Positions 27,154-35,229 of a DNA stretch of 64,000 bases are shown here, piece by piece. Within the stretch, counting starts at the first letter, position 1; each line of letters begins with the position of its first letter. Where the stretch lies: assembly GCF_020251205.1 (NCBI RefSeq), contig NZ_JAIWYX010000008.1, positions 1 to 64,000 on the forward strand. The letters are read 5' to 3'. The DNA is from Arthrobacter sp. M4. Lineage in GTDB: Bacteria > Actinomycetota > Actinomycetes > Actinomycetales > Micrococcaceae. The position numbers and the translations under genes were made by a program. The notes under the pieces are model-generated. The model saw only the letters and a list, made by a program, of their open reading frames with translations, did not search any database and was not told the DNA's origin.

Positions 27154-27927
27154 ATGGAGACCAACCCTTTTGACCTGACGGGCCGCACGGCGCTCGTCAC
27201 GGGCTCAAGCCGAGGCATCGGGCAGGCGCTCGCCGCGGGGCTTGCCGCCGCCGGTGCCAAAGTAGTCCTACACGGTCTTGACCCCAGCCGGCTGGAACTG
27301 AGCCGCAAAGCGCTCGCGGAACGCTTCGGCGATGACAGGATCGCCGCCGTCGCCTTCGACATCACGGATGAACCGTCGGTTTCGCTCGGAGTGGCGGAGG
27401 CCGAAGAGAAGGCTGGGCCGGTGGACATCCTGGTCAACAACGCCGGAATCCAGCACCGCGTACCCCTTCTTGACTTGGCGGTTGAGGACTGGAATCGAGT
27501 CATCTCCACAGACCTCACCAGCGCTTTCTTGGTCGGTAGGGAAGTTGCCCGACGTATGCTCCCGCGTGGCCGGGGAAAGATCATCAACATTGGATCCGTG
27601 CAATCGGACCTCGCCCGGCCCACTATTGGCGCCTACACGGCTGCCAAAGGTGGACTACGCAACCTCACGCGAGCCATGGCCGCAGAATGGGCCGGTTCTG
27701 GTCTGCAAATTAACGCCGTAGCCCCCGGTTACATTCACACAGAAATGACGCAGGCCCTGGTGGATGATGTGGAATTCAATTCCTGGATCTGCAAGCGGAC
27801 CCCTGCCGGTCGCTGGGGAACAGTCGATGACCTTACAGGCCCTGTTCAGTGGCTGGCATCCGAGGCTTCTGCGTACGTGAACGGACAGACCATCTTCATT
27901 GATGGCGGAATGACGGCGGTGGTCTGA
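27154..27927 (+). CDS. SDR oxidoreductase, gluconate 5-dehydrogenase-like
   Basis: A 257-residue classical short-chain dehydrogenase. The cofactor motif is TGSSRGIG (16-23), then NNAG, and the catalytic residues are Ser148, Tyr161 and Lys165 (YTAAK). It resembles IdnO-type gluconate 5-dehydrogenase. The partner two bases downstream looks like an L-idonate 5-dehydrogenase, so the pair could interconvert L-idonate, 5-ketogluconate and gluconate. The ATG at 27154 fits family length; GTG 27130 and ATG 27139 are alternatives. Confidence 0.78.
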   Translation: METNPFDLTGRTALVTGSSRGIGQALAAGLAAAGAKVVLHGLDPSRLELSRKALAERFGDDRIAAVAFDITDEPSVSLGVAEAEEKAGPVDILVNNAGIQHRVPLLDLAVEDWNRVISTDLTSAFLVGREVARRMLPRGRGKIINIGSVQSDLARPTIGAYTAAKGGLRNLTRAMAAEWAGSGLQINAVAPGYIHTEMTQALVDDVEFNSWICKRTPAGRWGTVDDLTGPVQWLASEASAYVNGQTIFIDGGMTAVV

Positions 27928-27929
27928 CG

Positions 27930-29066
27930 ATGAGTGACTCAGTCTCAACCAAGGCTGGCGAAGACACCCACAGGCACCTAAGCCCGGCAGAAGCCAGCAC
28001 TGAAACTGTGGCCGACGCCGGGGCAGCCCTCGTAGTCCACGGAGTGGGCGACCTCCGGCTGGACCCGATCGAGCTCGGGACCCCGGAACCCGACCAGGCC
28101 GTCGTCGAAATTGCCTACGGCGGCATCTGCGGCTCCGACCTGCACTACTGGCTCCATGGAGCAGCCGGGGAGTCGATCCTTCGGCAGCCTTTGGTCCTCG
28201 GCCACGAAGTGGTGGGAACGGTCAAAGTGGCCGCCGCCAACGGAACCGGCCCCGCTGCGGGCACTAGAGTGGCCGTCCATCCCGCCACTCCCGGCGGCAC
28301 GGGAGCCCGCTATCCGGAGGACCGACCCAACCTTTCCCCGGGATGCACCTACTTGGGCAGCGCCGCACGGTTTCCCCACACCCAGGGTGCCTTCAGCCAG
28401 TTGGCTGTCCTGCCCGTGAGGATGCTGCGGCATCTGCCGCCAGGACTCTCACTCCGGACAGCCGCCCTCGCCGAACCCGCAAGCGTGGCGTGGCACGCGG
28501 TGGCCCGAGCCGGTGACGTCAAGGGCAAGCGCGCACTGGTGATCGGCAGCGGACCGATCGGTTGCCTCATCGTCGCCGTCCTGAAGCGGGCGGGAGCATC
28601 GGAAATCGTAGCCGTGGACGTCCACGAAGAACCGCTGGAGATTGCCCGGAAAGTCGGTGCCACCCGCACAATCCTGGCAGCGGACGCCGAGGCGATTGCC
28701 GCCGTCGAAGCCGATGTCACCCTTGAATCCTCCGGAAACTACCGGGGCCTGGACTCCGCCCTCCGGGGCACCATGCGCGGTGGGAAAGTGGTGATGGTGG
28801 GGCTCCTGCCTAGCGGTGAACAGCCTGTGGCTATCTCCCTCGCCATCACGCGGGAACTGGAACTCCTGGGCTCCTTCCGTTTCAACTCCGAGTTGGACGA
28901 GGTCCTAGAGGCGTTCGCGGACGGCAGCCTGCTCGTTGACCCAGTTATCACCCACGAGTATCCCTTCAGCGAATCCCTGGAAGCTTTCAACACCGCCAAG
29001 GACTCCCGGCTCTCCGGCAAAGTCCTGATTTCCTTCAATTCCGGAACAAGCACAGGAGCAAACTGA
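27930..29066 (+). CDS. zinc-type alcohol dehydrogenase, L-idonate 5-dehydrogenase-like
   Basis: A 378-residue MDR-family enzyme. Catalytic zinc ligands are Cys67 (GGICGSD) and His92-Glu93 (GHE). GGICGSDLHYW and the following LGHEVVG are typical of idonate/sorbitol-type dehydrogenases. The Rossmann motif is GSGPIG. The region where relatives carry four cysteines for a structural zinc reads PGGTGARYPEDRPNLSPGC, so that site is mostly lost. The first 30 residues are an unusual hydrophilic extension. Its stop overlaps the next small gene (TGATG). Confidence 0.78.
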   Translation: MSDSVSTKAGEDTHRHLSPAEASTETVADAGAALVVHGVGDLRLDPIELGTPEPDQAVVEIAYGGICGSDLHYWLHGAAGESILRQPLVLGHEVVGTVKVAAANGTGPAAGTRVAVHPATPGGTGARYPEDRPNLSPGCTYLGSAARFPHTQGAFSQLAVLPVRMLRHLPPGLSLRTAALAEPASVAWHAVARAGDVKGKRALVIGSGPIGCLIVAVLKRAGASEIVAVDVHEEPLEIARKVGATRTILAADAEAIAAVEADVTLESSGNYRGLDSALRGTMRGGKVVMVGLLPSGEQPVAISLAITRELELLGSFRFNSELDEVLEAFADGSLLVDPVITHEYPFSESLEAFNTAKDSRLSGKVLISFNSGTSTGAN

Positions 29067-29338
29067 TGTTGCGGACCAGGCCAGAAACGATCACCCGTCC
29101 CGCGCAACGGCTCACCGCGGAAACCGGCACCCACTGCCCCCTGAGCGGGTTGTGGGCACCGAACGGCGAGGAGGCCGCGCCCGCCAACGTCCTGGAAGGC
29201 AGCATAATGCCCACGTACCGGAGCGACCGCGTTCAATGGACCCTGCTGAAGCCGTTCAGGGGGCTTGTGGGTTCACAGCTCGGCAGTGGTTCGCAGCTCG
29301 GCAGTGGTTCGCAGGCTGACTTTGGTTTACAGGGCTGA
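29066..29338 (+). CDS. small protein of the GxHCPxSGLW family (90 aa)
   Basis: A paralogue of the gene at 7812-8018. The shared core is TGTHCPLSGLWAP, LEGSIMP and VQWTLLK. The last 20 residues are a short repeat (GSQLGS), reflecting a 21-base tandem duplication at about 29275-29320. The start overlaps the stop of the dehydrogenase gene, implying coupling. Function is unknown. Its appearance in two unrelated operons suggests a general accessory or regulatory role. Confidence 0.6.
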   Translation: MLRTRPETITRPAQRLTAETGTHCPLSGLWAPNGEEAAPANVLEGSIMPTYRSDRVQWTLLKPFRGLVGSQLGSGSQLGSGSQADFGLQG

Positions 29339-29819
29339 GCAGCGGCCTCGGCGGCAGCGCGCGGATTTTAGTTCCCGGGACAGCAGCTCCCGACGACGGC
29401 CACCCACCATTGAGCGTCGGCTCGCCGAGGCCCGCACGTCGCGGGCGCGCATAGCCAGCGACATTCGGACCCTGCTTGTTCGCAGGAACGAAGCAACGGC
29501 GATGGCACTGGCAGACCGTGTGTCTGTCGGCGCCATCGCCTCTGCTGCGGGAATCAAGGCCGCGGATGTCAAGCGCGTCGGCAGCAGCTACACGGAGTTC
29601 GATTTCTCCGGGACACCCCATCGCGTTCACTTGGCCCGGCTGGCGGATATCGCCGCCGCGCTGAAGGAAGCCCTGGAGGAACGGGAACGGGCTGAAGAGC
29701 AGCTTCGCGTGGACGTTGAAGAAGCCCTCAGCAGCGGCCAATGCGATCTGTTTCGGGTCGCCGCCGTGGTGGCAGTCACCGCAGAACGTGTCCGCGAACT
29801 CCTGCGACGGGCATCCTAA
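29265..29819 (+). CDS. hypothetical protein, helical with a possible HTH
   Basis: Up to 184 residues. The N-terminal part is Arg/Ser-rich and overlaps the preceding small gene by 74 bases, so the true start is probably later (an ATG at 29499 is one option). The supported core is helical: basic region RRLAEARTSRARIASDI, then SVGAIASAAGIKAADVKRV, which looks like a helix-turn-helix, then a Glu/Arg-rich coiled segment and a C-terminal helix. It may bind DNA. It is the last plus-strand gene before the convergent TetR genes. Confidence 0.5.
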   Translation: MWVHSSAVVRSSAVVRRLTLVYRAEQRPRRQRADFSSRDSSSRRRPPTIERRLAEARTSRARIASDIRTLLVRRNEATAMALADRVSVGAIASAAGIKAADVKRVGSSYTEFDFSGTPHRVHLARLADIAAALKEALEERERAEEQLRVDVEEALSSGQCDLFRVAAVVAVTAERVRELLRRAS

Positions 29820-29889
29820 CAGCCTGCTCTTGCTGTTTGAGTGGCTCCGCGGCCCTTAGCCGTCGCCGTTACGGTCGACGGCGGGGCTG

Positions 29890-29951
29890 CCGCCGTGGCT
29901 TTGCGCGGGATGGTGGCGTTCCGCCGTGGCTTTGCGCGGGACGGTGACGTC
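29890..29951. repeat. 31-base tandem repeat in a convergent gap
   Basis: CCGCCGTGGCTTTGCGCGGG starts at 29890 and again at 29921. Further partial copies of the gacgt/ccgccg words follow to about 29975. The gap (29820-29982) separates two converging genes and has no canonical terminator, so the repeat may serve that role. Confidence 0.65.
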
Positions 29952-29982
29952 CCGCTGGCGGTGACGTTCCGCCGTCGTACTC

Positions 29983-30591
29983 TTACGCGCTCTCAACCTC
30001 TGCGGACGCGAGCCTGGCACGGTCCTCGCTCCAGCCTGACAAGGCTCCCTTGAGGGCGGAGACCAGGCGCGTGGTGGCTTGGTCCTTGTTCAGGCCGACT
30101 GTGTTGATGAGGTCGAGGATTTCGCGGGGGTCGAAGAGGATGTTCCACAGGAACATGGCTTCGTCGCCGAGGGGCTCAAGCCCGAGTTCCTCGCAGGTCT
30201 CGCGTAGGGGACGTTCCAGGGCGTCGGCCTGCACTGTGATGTAGAAAGCCCCCTGGCGAAGGCGCTTCAGGTAGCCCTCGCCGGAGCGGGTGTAGAGCAT
30301 GGCGCCGCCGTGGCGAACCACAAGCTCCACCCACTTCCGGCTCACGGCCTCGAGGAGGACGAGGCCCGAAGACTCTTGCTTAAGGCTGAAGTCGCGTAGT
30401 TTCTCGCCGACTCCAAAGCGGTATTCGGAGAGGACTTCCTCCACGGAGGCGAAGTGTCGGTAAGCGGTAGCCGTGGAGATCTCGGCCTGCTTGGCGATGT
30501 CCGTCATGCTGATCGGACCACGCCGGGCTGCAAACAGCTGCCCCGCGGCTTTGACGAGTTGTCTGCGGTTGCGCTGTGTGTCACTACGCAT
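29983..30591 (-). CDS. TetR-family regulator, second of a tandem pair
   Basis: A 202-residue TetR protein with an N-terminal HTH (about 8-52). Its recognition region ISTATAYRHFASVEEVL is identical over 17 residues to that of the neighbour at 30617. The ligand-binding halves are also clearly homologous (GDEAMFLWNILFDPREI versus GDEALFLWNVFFDPREI) but diverge elsewhere. It is a tandem duplication with probably one shared DNA target and different or complementary effectors. It is the last gene of the SDR-aminotransferase-TetR-TetR operon, 25 bases behind its twin. Confidence 0.9.
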   Translation of the reverse strand: MRSDTQRNRRQLVKAAGQLFAARRGPISMTDIAKQAEISTATAYRHFASVEEVLSEYRFGVGEKLRDFSLKQESSGLVLLEAVSRKWVELVVRHGGAMLYTRSGEGYLKRLRQGAFYITVQADALERPLRETCEELGLEPLGDEAMFLWNILFDPREILDLINTVGLNKDQATTRLVSALKGALSGWSEDRARLASAEVESA

Positions 30592-30616
30592 GATTCGGCA
30601 CCCTTTCGTTACCTCC

Positions 30617-31225
30617 CTAGCTTAGGTCCTTACGCGGTGCCCACCCTTTGAGGGCCCCCATGAAGGTACGCGTGAGGCGATCGGAGACCTGGTCCGGCGT
30701 GAGTCCGACGCTGTGGATGACGTCGAAAATTTCGCGGGGGTCGAAGAAGACATTCCAAAGGAAGAGCGCCTCATCGCCAAGCGGCCCGGTCCCCAGTTCC
30801 TGTAATGCCTCGTCCAAGGGACGCCGCAAGGCCTCAGCCTGGACGGTGAGGTAGTAGGCGCCGTCTCGAATGCGGGCAAGATAACCTTCGGCAGAGCGCG
30901 TGTGGATCATGGAACCTCCATGCCTGACCACCAATCGCACCCACTTGCCGCACACCAGCTTCAGAAGCTCAATCCCACTGGCGCCCTGCACCTTGCTGAA
31001 GGACAGGAGCTCCAGGCCCACCTCATAGCGGTAGGCCGCCAGCACTTCTTCGACGGATGCAAAGTGCCGGTAGGCGGTAGCCGTCGAGATTCCTGCCTCC
31101 GCGGCGACCTCTGCCATGGTGGCGGTGCCGCCGGCTCCAAAAAGGCGGCCGGCGGCACTGACAAGAAGCGAGCGGTTCCGCTGGGTATCTATTCGCAGGC
31201 CGGAAGCCGGGTCCGCGAGCTGCAT
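30617..31225 (-). CDS. TetR-family regulator, first of a tandem pair
   Basis: A 202-residue TetR protein with HTH at about residues 20-60 and the same recognition helix as the downstream paralogue. It lacks part of the helix-1 basic residues and starts with a 10-residue unique segment. The ATG lies six bases after the aminotransferase stop, with GAGGT inside that gene's end as ribosome site. Being inside an operon headed by the palindrome at 33304-33321, it is probably autoregulated through that site. Confidence 0.9.
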   Translation of the reverse strand: MQLADPASGLRIDTQRNRSLLVSAAGRLFGAGGTATMAEVAAEAGISTATAYRHFASVEEVLAAYRYEVGLELLSFSKVQGASGIELLKLVCGKWVRLVVRHGGSMIHTRSAEGYLARIRDGAYYLTVQAEALRRPLDEALQELGTGPLGDEALFLWNVFFDPREIFDVIHSVGLTPDQVSDRLTRTFMGALKGWAPRKDLS

Positions 31226-31231
31226 CCGGAG

Positions 31232-32404
31232 TTACCTCAGGGCCGCTAGGCCAGCGGCAAGCCTCTCCACGCCGAGAGAGATCGCTTCGGCGCTTGCCGC
31301 GTAGGACAAGCGGAGGTGGTTCTCGCCGTTGCGGCCAAACTCGCTGCCGGGACGGACCGCAACACCAAAGTCGCGCAGGTGGGCCACCATCTCAGCCGCG
31401 GGCATATCGACGTCGTACTTCGGGAAAAGGTAGAACGCACCTTCAGGCGAGCTGACCGTCAGGCCGGGAATCCGGTTGAGGCCTGCGACCATGAGCTCGC
31501 GGCGGGCGGCATAGGAAGCGTGCATGCGTTCGATGTCCGGTCCGCAGGTCATAAGGGCGGTGAGCGCGGCCAGCTGGACTGCGGTGTTCATGGAGCCGTT
31601 GAAGGTGTTGTGTACCCTGGCAGCCGCCTTGATGACCTCGGAGGGACCCCACAGGTAGCCGACGCGCCAGCCGGTCATGGCATAGCTCTTGGAGAAGGTC
31701 TGGCAGTAGATGGTCCGGCCGGCGAGACCCGGAATCTCGAGTGCTGAGACGAAGGGCTCGGGCGTGTAGACGAGGTCGCTGTAGGCCTCGTCGGAGAGCA
31801 CCAAGGTTTTGGTTCCCGCTACGAGGTCGGCCAAAGCCTCCAGCTCGCGCCGCGAGTGGACGATGCCCGTGGGGTTGGATGGGTTGCAGAAGACGAAAAG
31901 CTTGGCGTCCTGCAGCGCATCAGCCAATGCCTCGAGGTCCCAGTGCAGGTCTTCGGCGAGGGGTACGGGCACGATCGTGCCCCCGGCCATGCTCACCAGA
32001 TCCGCATAGAGGGAGTACGTAGGGTCCGGTATGACCACTTTGTCTCCGGGGTTCACGATGCCGAGGATGGCGGCGGATAGTCCCGCGGTTCCGCCTTGGG
32101 TGATGAGCACGTCGCTGGAGCTGGCAACCCCGCCGAGGAGCTGGCCGATACGGGCAGCCAGCTCCTTACGGAGCTCAAGCTCGCCGAGCAACGGCGAGTA
32201 ATGGGTGTGGCCCTCTTCGAGGGCCTTCGCCGCAGCGGCCCGGACCTGGGCCGGAGTGTCGAAATCCGGCTCGCCCATGGCCAAGGACACCAGGTCCCCC
32301 TTGGACTGGGGTTGCTGGACCCGGAGCGAGGTGCGCAATACGCGCTGTACGGCTTCGGACGGCTGGAAGCCGTTGACTACTGCGGTGGCGGATTCGAGGG
32401 TCAT
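31232..32404 (-). CDS. class I/II PLP-dependent aminotransferase
   Basis: A 390-residue fold-type I aminotransferase of the aspartate/aromatic group. PLP-site residues are Asn174 (NPSNPTG), Asp205 and Tyr208 (DEAY), and Schiff-base Lys239 (FSKSYAMTGWR). A C-terminal Arg lies in HLRLSY for the substrate carboxylate. The ATG at 32404 has an AGGA ribosome site. It lies between an SDR and two TetR genes. In this regulon it could remove the amino group released by the PxpABC-type ring opening; that is inference. Confidence 0.9.
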   Translation of the reverse strand: MTLESATAVVNGFQPSEAVQRVLRTSLRVQQPQSKGDLVSLAMGEPDFDTPAQVRAAAAKALEEGHTHYSPLLGELELRKELAARIGQLLGGVASSSDVLITQGGTAGLSAAILGIVNPGDKVVIPDPTYSLYADLVSMAGGTIVPVPLAEDLHWDLEALADALQDAKLFVFCNPSNPTGIVHSRRELEALADLVAGTKTLVLSDEAYSDLVYTPEPFVSALEIPGLAGRTIYCQTFSKSYAMTGWRVGYLWGPSEVIKAAARVHNTFNGSMNTAVQLAALTALMTCGPDIERMHASYAARRELMVAGLNRIPGLTVSSPEGAFYLFPKYDVDMPAAEMVAHLRDFGVAVRPGSEFGRNGENHLRLSYAASAEAISLGVERLAAGLAALR

Positions 32405-32469
32405 GGTTGTCCTGCTTTGGCTGGTTGGATGGTGGGCGATGGTGCCAGGCGAGTAGAGGCGTCGGGGTT

Positions 32470-33267
32470 TCATTGTTCCGGCCGATCCTCGGCGGGAGCG
32501 CCGGCCCACCTGCTGATTTCAAGGTCTCCGGACGTGTCCCGCTGCACGGTTGGGGCGATCACGAGTTCCTGGACCACGGTGCGCTGTGGCAGGGTGGCCA
32601 CCAAATGGATGGCCCGGGCTACGTCCTCGGGTTGGACCATGTTCTCGCGTTCTTCCTGGCGCGGCGGCCGCGCCCTGTTGTCCAGTATTGGTGTGGCTGT
32701 TTCACCGGGAAGGATGGTGACGGCGCGGAGGCCGTCATTGCGGAACGTGTTGTGGAGGTAGGTCATGAAGTTGCGGACGGCTGCCTTGGCGGCCCCGTAC
32801 GCGGCGCCACCCAGAAGGTTGGGGTTGACGGCAGCCAGGGAGGAAACCGTGATGATCGTTCCGGTTTTCCGGCCGAGCATGTCCGGCAATACGGTCTGGG
32901 TCAGGAGGTAGACTGCGTTGAGGTTGACGTCCAGGACGTTGTTCCATTCCTCCTGGCTGATCCAGCGGACGTTGAGGACCTTGCTTGAGCTGCCTGCGTT
33001 GTTCACCAGGATGTCCACGGGGCCCAAGGTGGAGCGCACCCATTCGACCAGTCCCTCGACGTCCTCTTTCGAGGAGATGTCGGCCGGCTTTGCGTAGGCG
33101 CGGCCGCCGTTGGCGGTGATTTCTGCTGACACTTCTTCCAGGACGTCACCGCGCCGTCCCACCAGTACGACGGCGGCACCCTCCTTGGCGAGGAGCGCTG
33201 CGGTGGAGCGTCCCATGCCTGTGCCGGCCCCGGTGATGACCGCTACTTTTCCTTCAAGAAGTCCCAT
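32470..33267 (-). CDS. SDR family oxidoreductase
   Basis: A 265-residue classical SDR. The cofactor motif is TGAGTGMG (12-19), NNAG lies at 89-92, and the active site is Ser142 or Ser143, Tyr157 and Lys161 (YGAAK). The C-terminus is about 15 residues longer than typical 3-oxoacyl-reductase-like SDRs. The ATG at 33267 has AAGGAACGG upstream; an upstream in-frame start at 33294 is less likely. It is the first gene of the operon controlled by the palindrome 37 bases upstream. The substrate alcohol or ketone is unknown. Confidence 0.87.
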   Translation of the reverse strand: MGLLEGKVAVITGAGTGMGRSTAALLAKEGAAVVLVGRRGDVLEEVSAEITANGGRAYAKPADISSKEDVEGLVEWVRSTLGPVDILVNNAGSSSKVLNVRWISQEEWNNVLDVNLNAVYLLTQTVLPDMLGRKTGTIITVSSLAAVNPNLLGGAAYGAAKAAVRNFMTYLHNTFRNDGLRAVTILPGETATPILDNRARPPRQEERENMVQPEDVARAIHLVATLPQRTVVQELVIAPTVQRDTSGDLEISRWAGAPAEDRPEQ

Positions 33268-33303
33268 GTTTCCGTTCCTTAGTGCGTGACACAAGCATCA
33301 CAT

Positions 33304-33321
33304 ATGCGAAAAGTTTCTCAT
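33304..33321. promoter_or_regulatory. candidate operator heading the SDR-aminotransferase-TetR-TetR operon
   Basis: ATGCGAA-AAGT-TTCTCAT has six of seven arm positions paired. Its left flank ATCACAT is identical to the copy at 38227. It lies 37 bases before the SDR start. Confidence 0.65.
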
Positions 33322-33358
33322 TTGAGACTCGTGGGAGTCAAGTCTTTGCCGGGGAGGA

Positions 33359-34387
33359 TCAGGCTGCGGCCGACTGTGGCGCGGTGCTGGCCTGCAAGGG
33401 AAGACCAACCGCGGCGAAGAGGTTTCCCACCCGTTCTTCCAACGCCATCAGGCGCTGTTGCTCTTCGCGGTGGGTCTGGACGGCGTGCTGATGAGTGACC
33501 CATCGGAAGCGCATCTTTTGACCCGGACAGGCCTGGCCGAGCATGGGCAGGCAGGCCTTGGTGGCAAACGCGACGATGGGGTAGCCGGCCGTGAGGGTCC
33601 GGTACCTGCCCAGGATGATCAGCTCGTCACCGTGCGGAATCTCGAAGGCCCCGATAGGAACGCCATGGGACACGATTTCGCCCAGGCCCTTGGGGTGGAC
33701 CACCGGGCCGTCGAGCCTAAGGCCCACATGGTTCGACGTCGGCGTCACGGTGTATTCCCGGGTGGCGAGCAGTTCCCTGATCCCCTCCGCGGCATCGGTT
33801 TCCGGCCCCTCTACGATGTCAACAGTCCAGGGCCCGGGACTGAAGGCTGGCACCGGGACTGGCAGCCGGAAGAGAGGCTGCGTTAGGTAGGGGTGCTCAA
33901 AGCCTGTGTAGGCAGTCCGCAGCTCAAGGGCCTGGCCAGCGGCGATCACCTGAGGGAAACCCATGCGGGCTTCAGGCGCTGCGCTGCCCATAAACAGGTC
34001 CGTGGACAGCGAACCGTTGAAAGCCAGATAGTTACGCATGCCATTCCTGGCGTTGGCGATGACCACGCGAGCCTTGGACGGAACACACACCGGCTCCCAC
34101 AGCCGGACCGGCTCTCCGTTGACGGTCACGTCTGCCGGGGCGCCGGTCACGGATATCAGCACAGGGGCCTGCGGTGTGAAGGCGAATCGGCCGCCCATGA
34201 TTTCGATGGTGGTGGCCGACCGGTGGTTTCCCACCAGGATGTTGGCCAGGGCGGCGGAGTGCTGATCGGCCGCTCCACCGCAGGGCACGCCCATGAATTC
34301 AGAGTGTTCGCGGCCCAGATCCTGGAAGGTGGATAGCCAGCCGTGTTCCGTAACCTTGATCGCCACCGTCTGCTCAGACTGCGCCAT
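33359..34387 (-). CDS. pxpC: 5-oxoprolinase subunit C-like (biotin-dependent carboxyltransferase/KipA family)
   Basis: A 342-residue KipA/AHS2-family protein. Features are the opening GWLSTFQDLGREHSEFMGVP, the GGRFAF segment, and the late GLRLDGP and GEIVSHGVPIGAFEIP motifs shared by PxpC and urea-amidolyase carboxyltransferase domains. With PxpA and PxpB it forms ATP-dependent prokaryotic 5-oxoprolinase. The ATG at 34387 overlaps the end of pxpB by 14 bases. It is the last gene of the rraA-mhs-pxpABC operon. Confidence 0.87.
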   Translation of the reverse strand: MAQSEQTVAIKVTEHGWLSTFQDLGREHSEFMGVPCGGAADQHSAALANILVGNHRSATTIEIMGGRFAFTPQAPVLISVTGAPADVTVNGEPVRLWEPVCVPSKARVVIANARNGMRNYLAFNGSLSTDLFMGSAAPEARMGFPQVIAAGQALELRTAYTGFEHPYLTQPLFRLPVPVPAFSPGPWTVDIVEGPETDAAEGIRELLATREYTVTPTSNHVGLRLDGPVVHPKGLGEIVSHGVPIGAFEIPHGDELIILGRYRTLTAGYPIVAFATKACLPMLGQACPGQKMRFRWVTHQHAVQTHREEQQRLMALEERVGNLFAAVGLPLQASTAPQSAAA

Positions 34388-35168
34388 GGGAAGTCCCTTC
34401 ATCGCTCGGGTCCACCACGTCCCGTGCATTGGCTGCCCTCAGGAATTGGCCCTCAAGTAGAGCCCATTCACTTTCCGGGACCACCTTGAAGTGAACCTTG
34501 TCTCCCGGTTTGTACGAGGTGGCAGGGTCTTCGTGGATGTCGCAGATCGTCAGTGGCGTGCGGCCAATGACCTTCCAGCCCGTGGGCCCGGGGAAGGGCT
34601 GGATGATGGCGTTTGTCCCGGCCACCATGACGGAGCCGCTGGCCACATTGGTCCGTGGCTCCTTGCACCTGCTGACCTGCCCGGGAAACTGGACGGTTCC
34701 CATCATGGGTGCCATAGCGGAGGCCAGCAGGTTGATGGACAGCTCCGATGCTTCCAGCCGGCCCAAGACCTCTTCCGGCCTGATGCCCAGCTCGGCGGCG
34801 ACATCGCCAAGATCGGGTGCGAATTCATCGTTGACCACCATGGGGATGACGAACTGCGTGAAGTCCCCATCTGCTTGATGCCCGTCTAGTCCAAGTCCTG
34901 CCACCGCCAGCCGGATGGTCTGGGCTAACTGCTCGTGGCTGACTGCCAGGCAATCAAACTCCACGAGCAGTGAGTCGACTCCCGCAACCACATCCTGCAG
35001 CCCATAAGGTCGCACTTCGAGCAGGATCTCGCGCAGCCTCCGGCTGCCGGCCTGGCGCTCCTCAGCGCTCCCCGCAGCCACACTCACCATGAGTGCTGAG
35101 TCTCCAAAAGGGATGGCCTTGATGTCCGGTGGTGTTCGCCGTTGCTGGGGCGCTGCGTGGGTGCTCAT
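34374..35168 (-). CDS. pxpB: 5-oxoprolinase subunit B-like (KipI/AHS1 family)
   Basis: A 264-residue AHS1/KipI-family protein. IPFGDSALMVSV near the N-terminus, IPMVVNDEFAPDL in the middle and the C-terminal GRTPLTICDIHEDPATSYKPGDKV match the family. It would form the ATP-using complex with PxpC. The ATG at 35168 has an AAGGA site just upstream; the open frame extends further in front but there it only shadows pxpA. It is followed by an overlap with pxpC. Confidence 0.87.
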   Translation of the reverse strand: MSTHAAPQQRRTPPDIKAIPFGDSALMVSVAAGSAEERQAGSRRLREILLEVRPYGLQDVVAGVDSLLVEFDCLAVSHEQLAQTIRLAVAGLGLDGHQADGDFTQFVIPMVVNDEFAPDLGDVAAELGIRPEEVLGRLEASELSINLLASAMAPMMGTVQFPGQVSRCKEPRTNVASGSVMVAGTNAIIQPFPGPTGWKVIGRTPLTICDIHEDPATSYKPGDKVHFKVVPESEWALLEGQFLRAANARDVVDPSDEGTSHGAV

Positions 35169-35229
35169 TGTCCTTGGTTCTTTGTCTTCTCGCGGCCCTT
35201 GCATCGGGGCCGGGGCGTAGCAACTGGGA

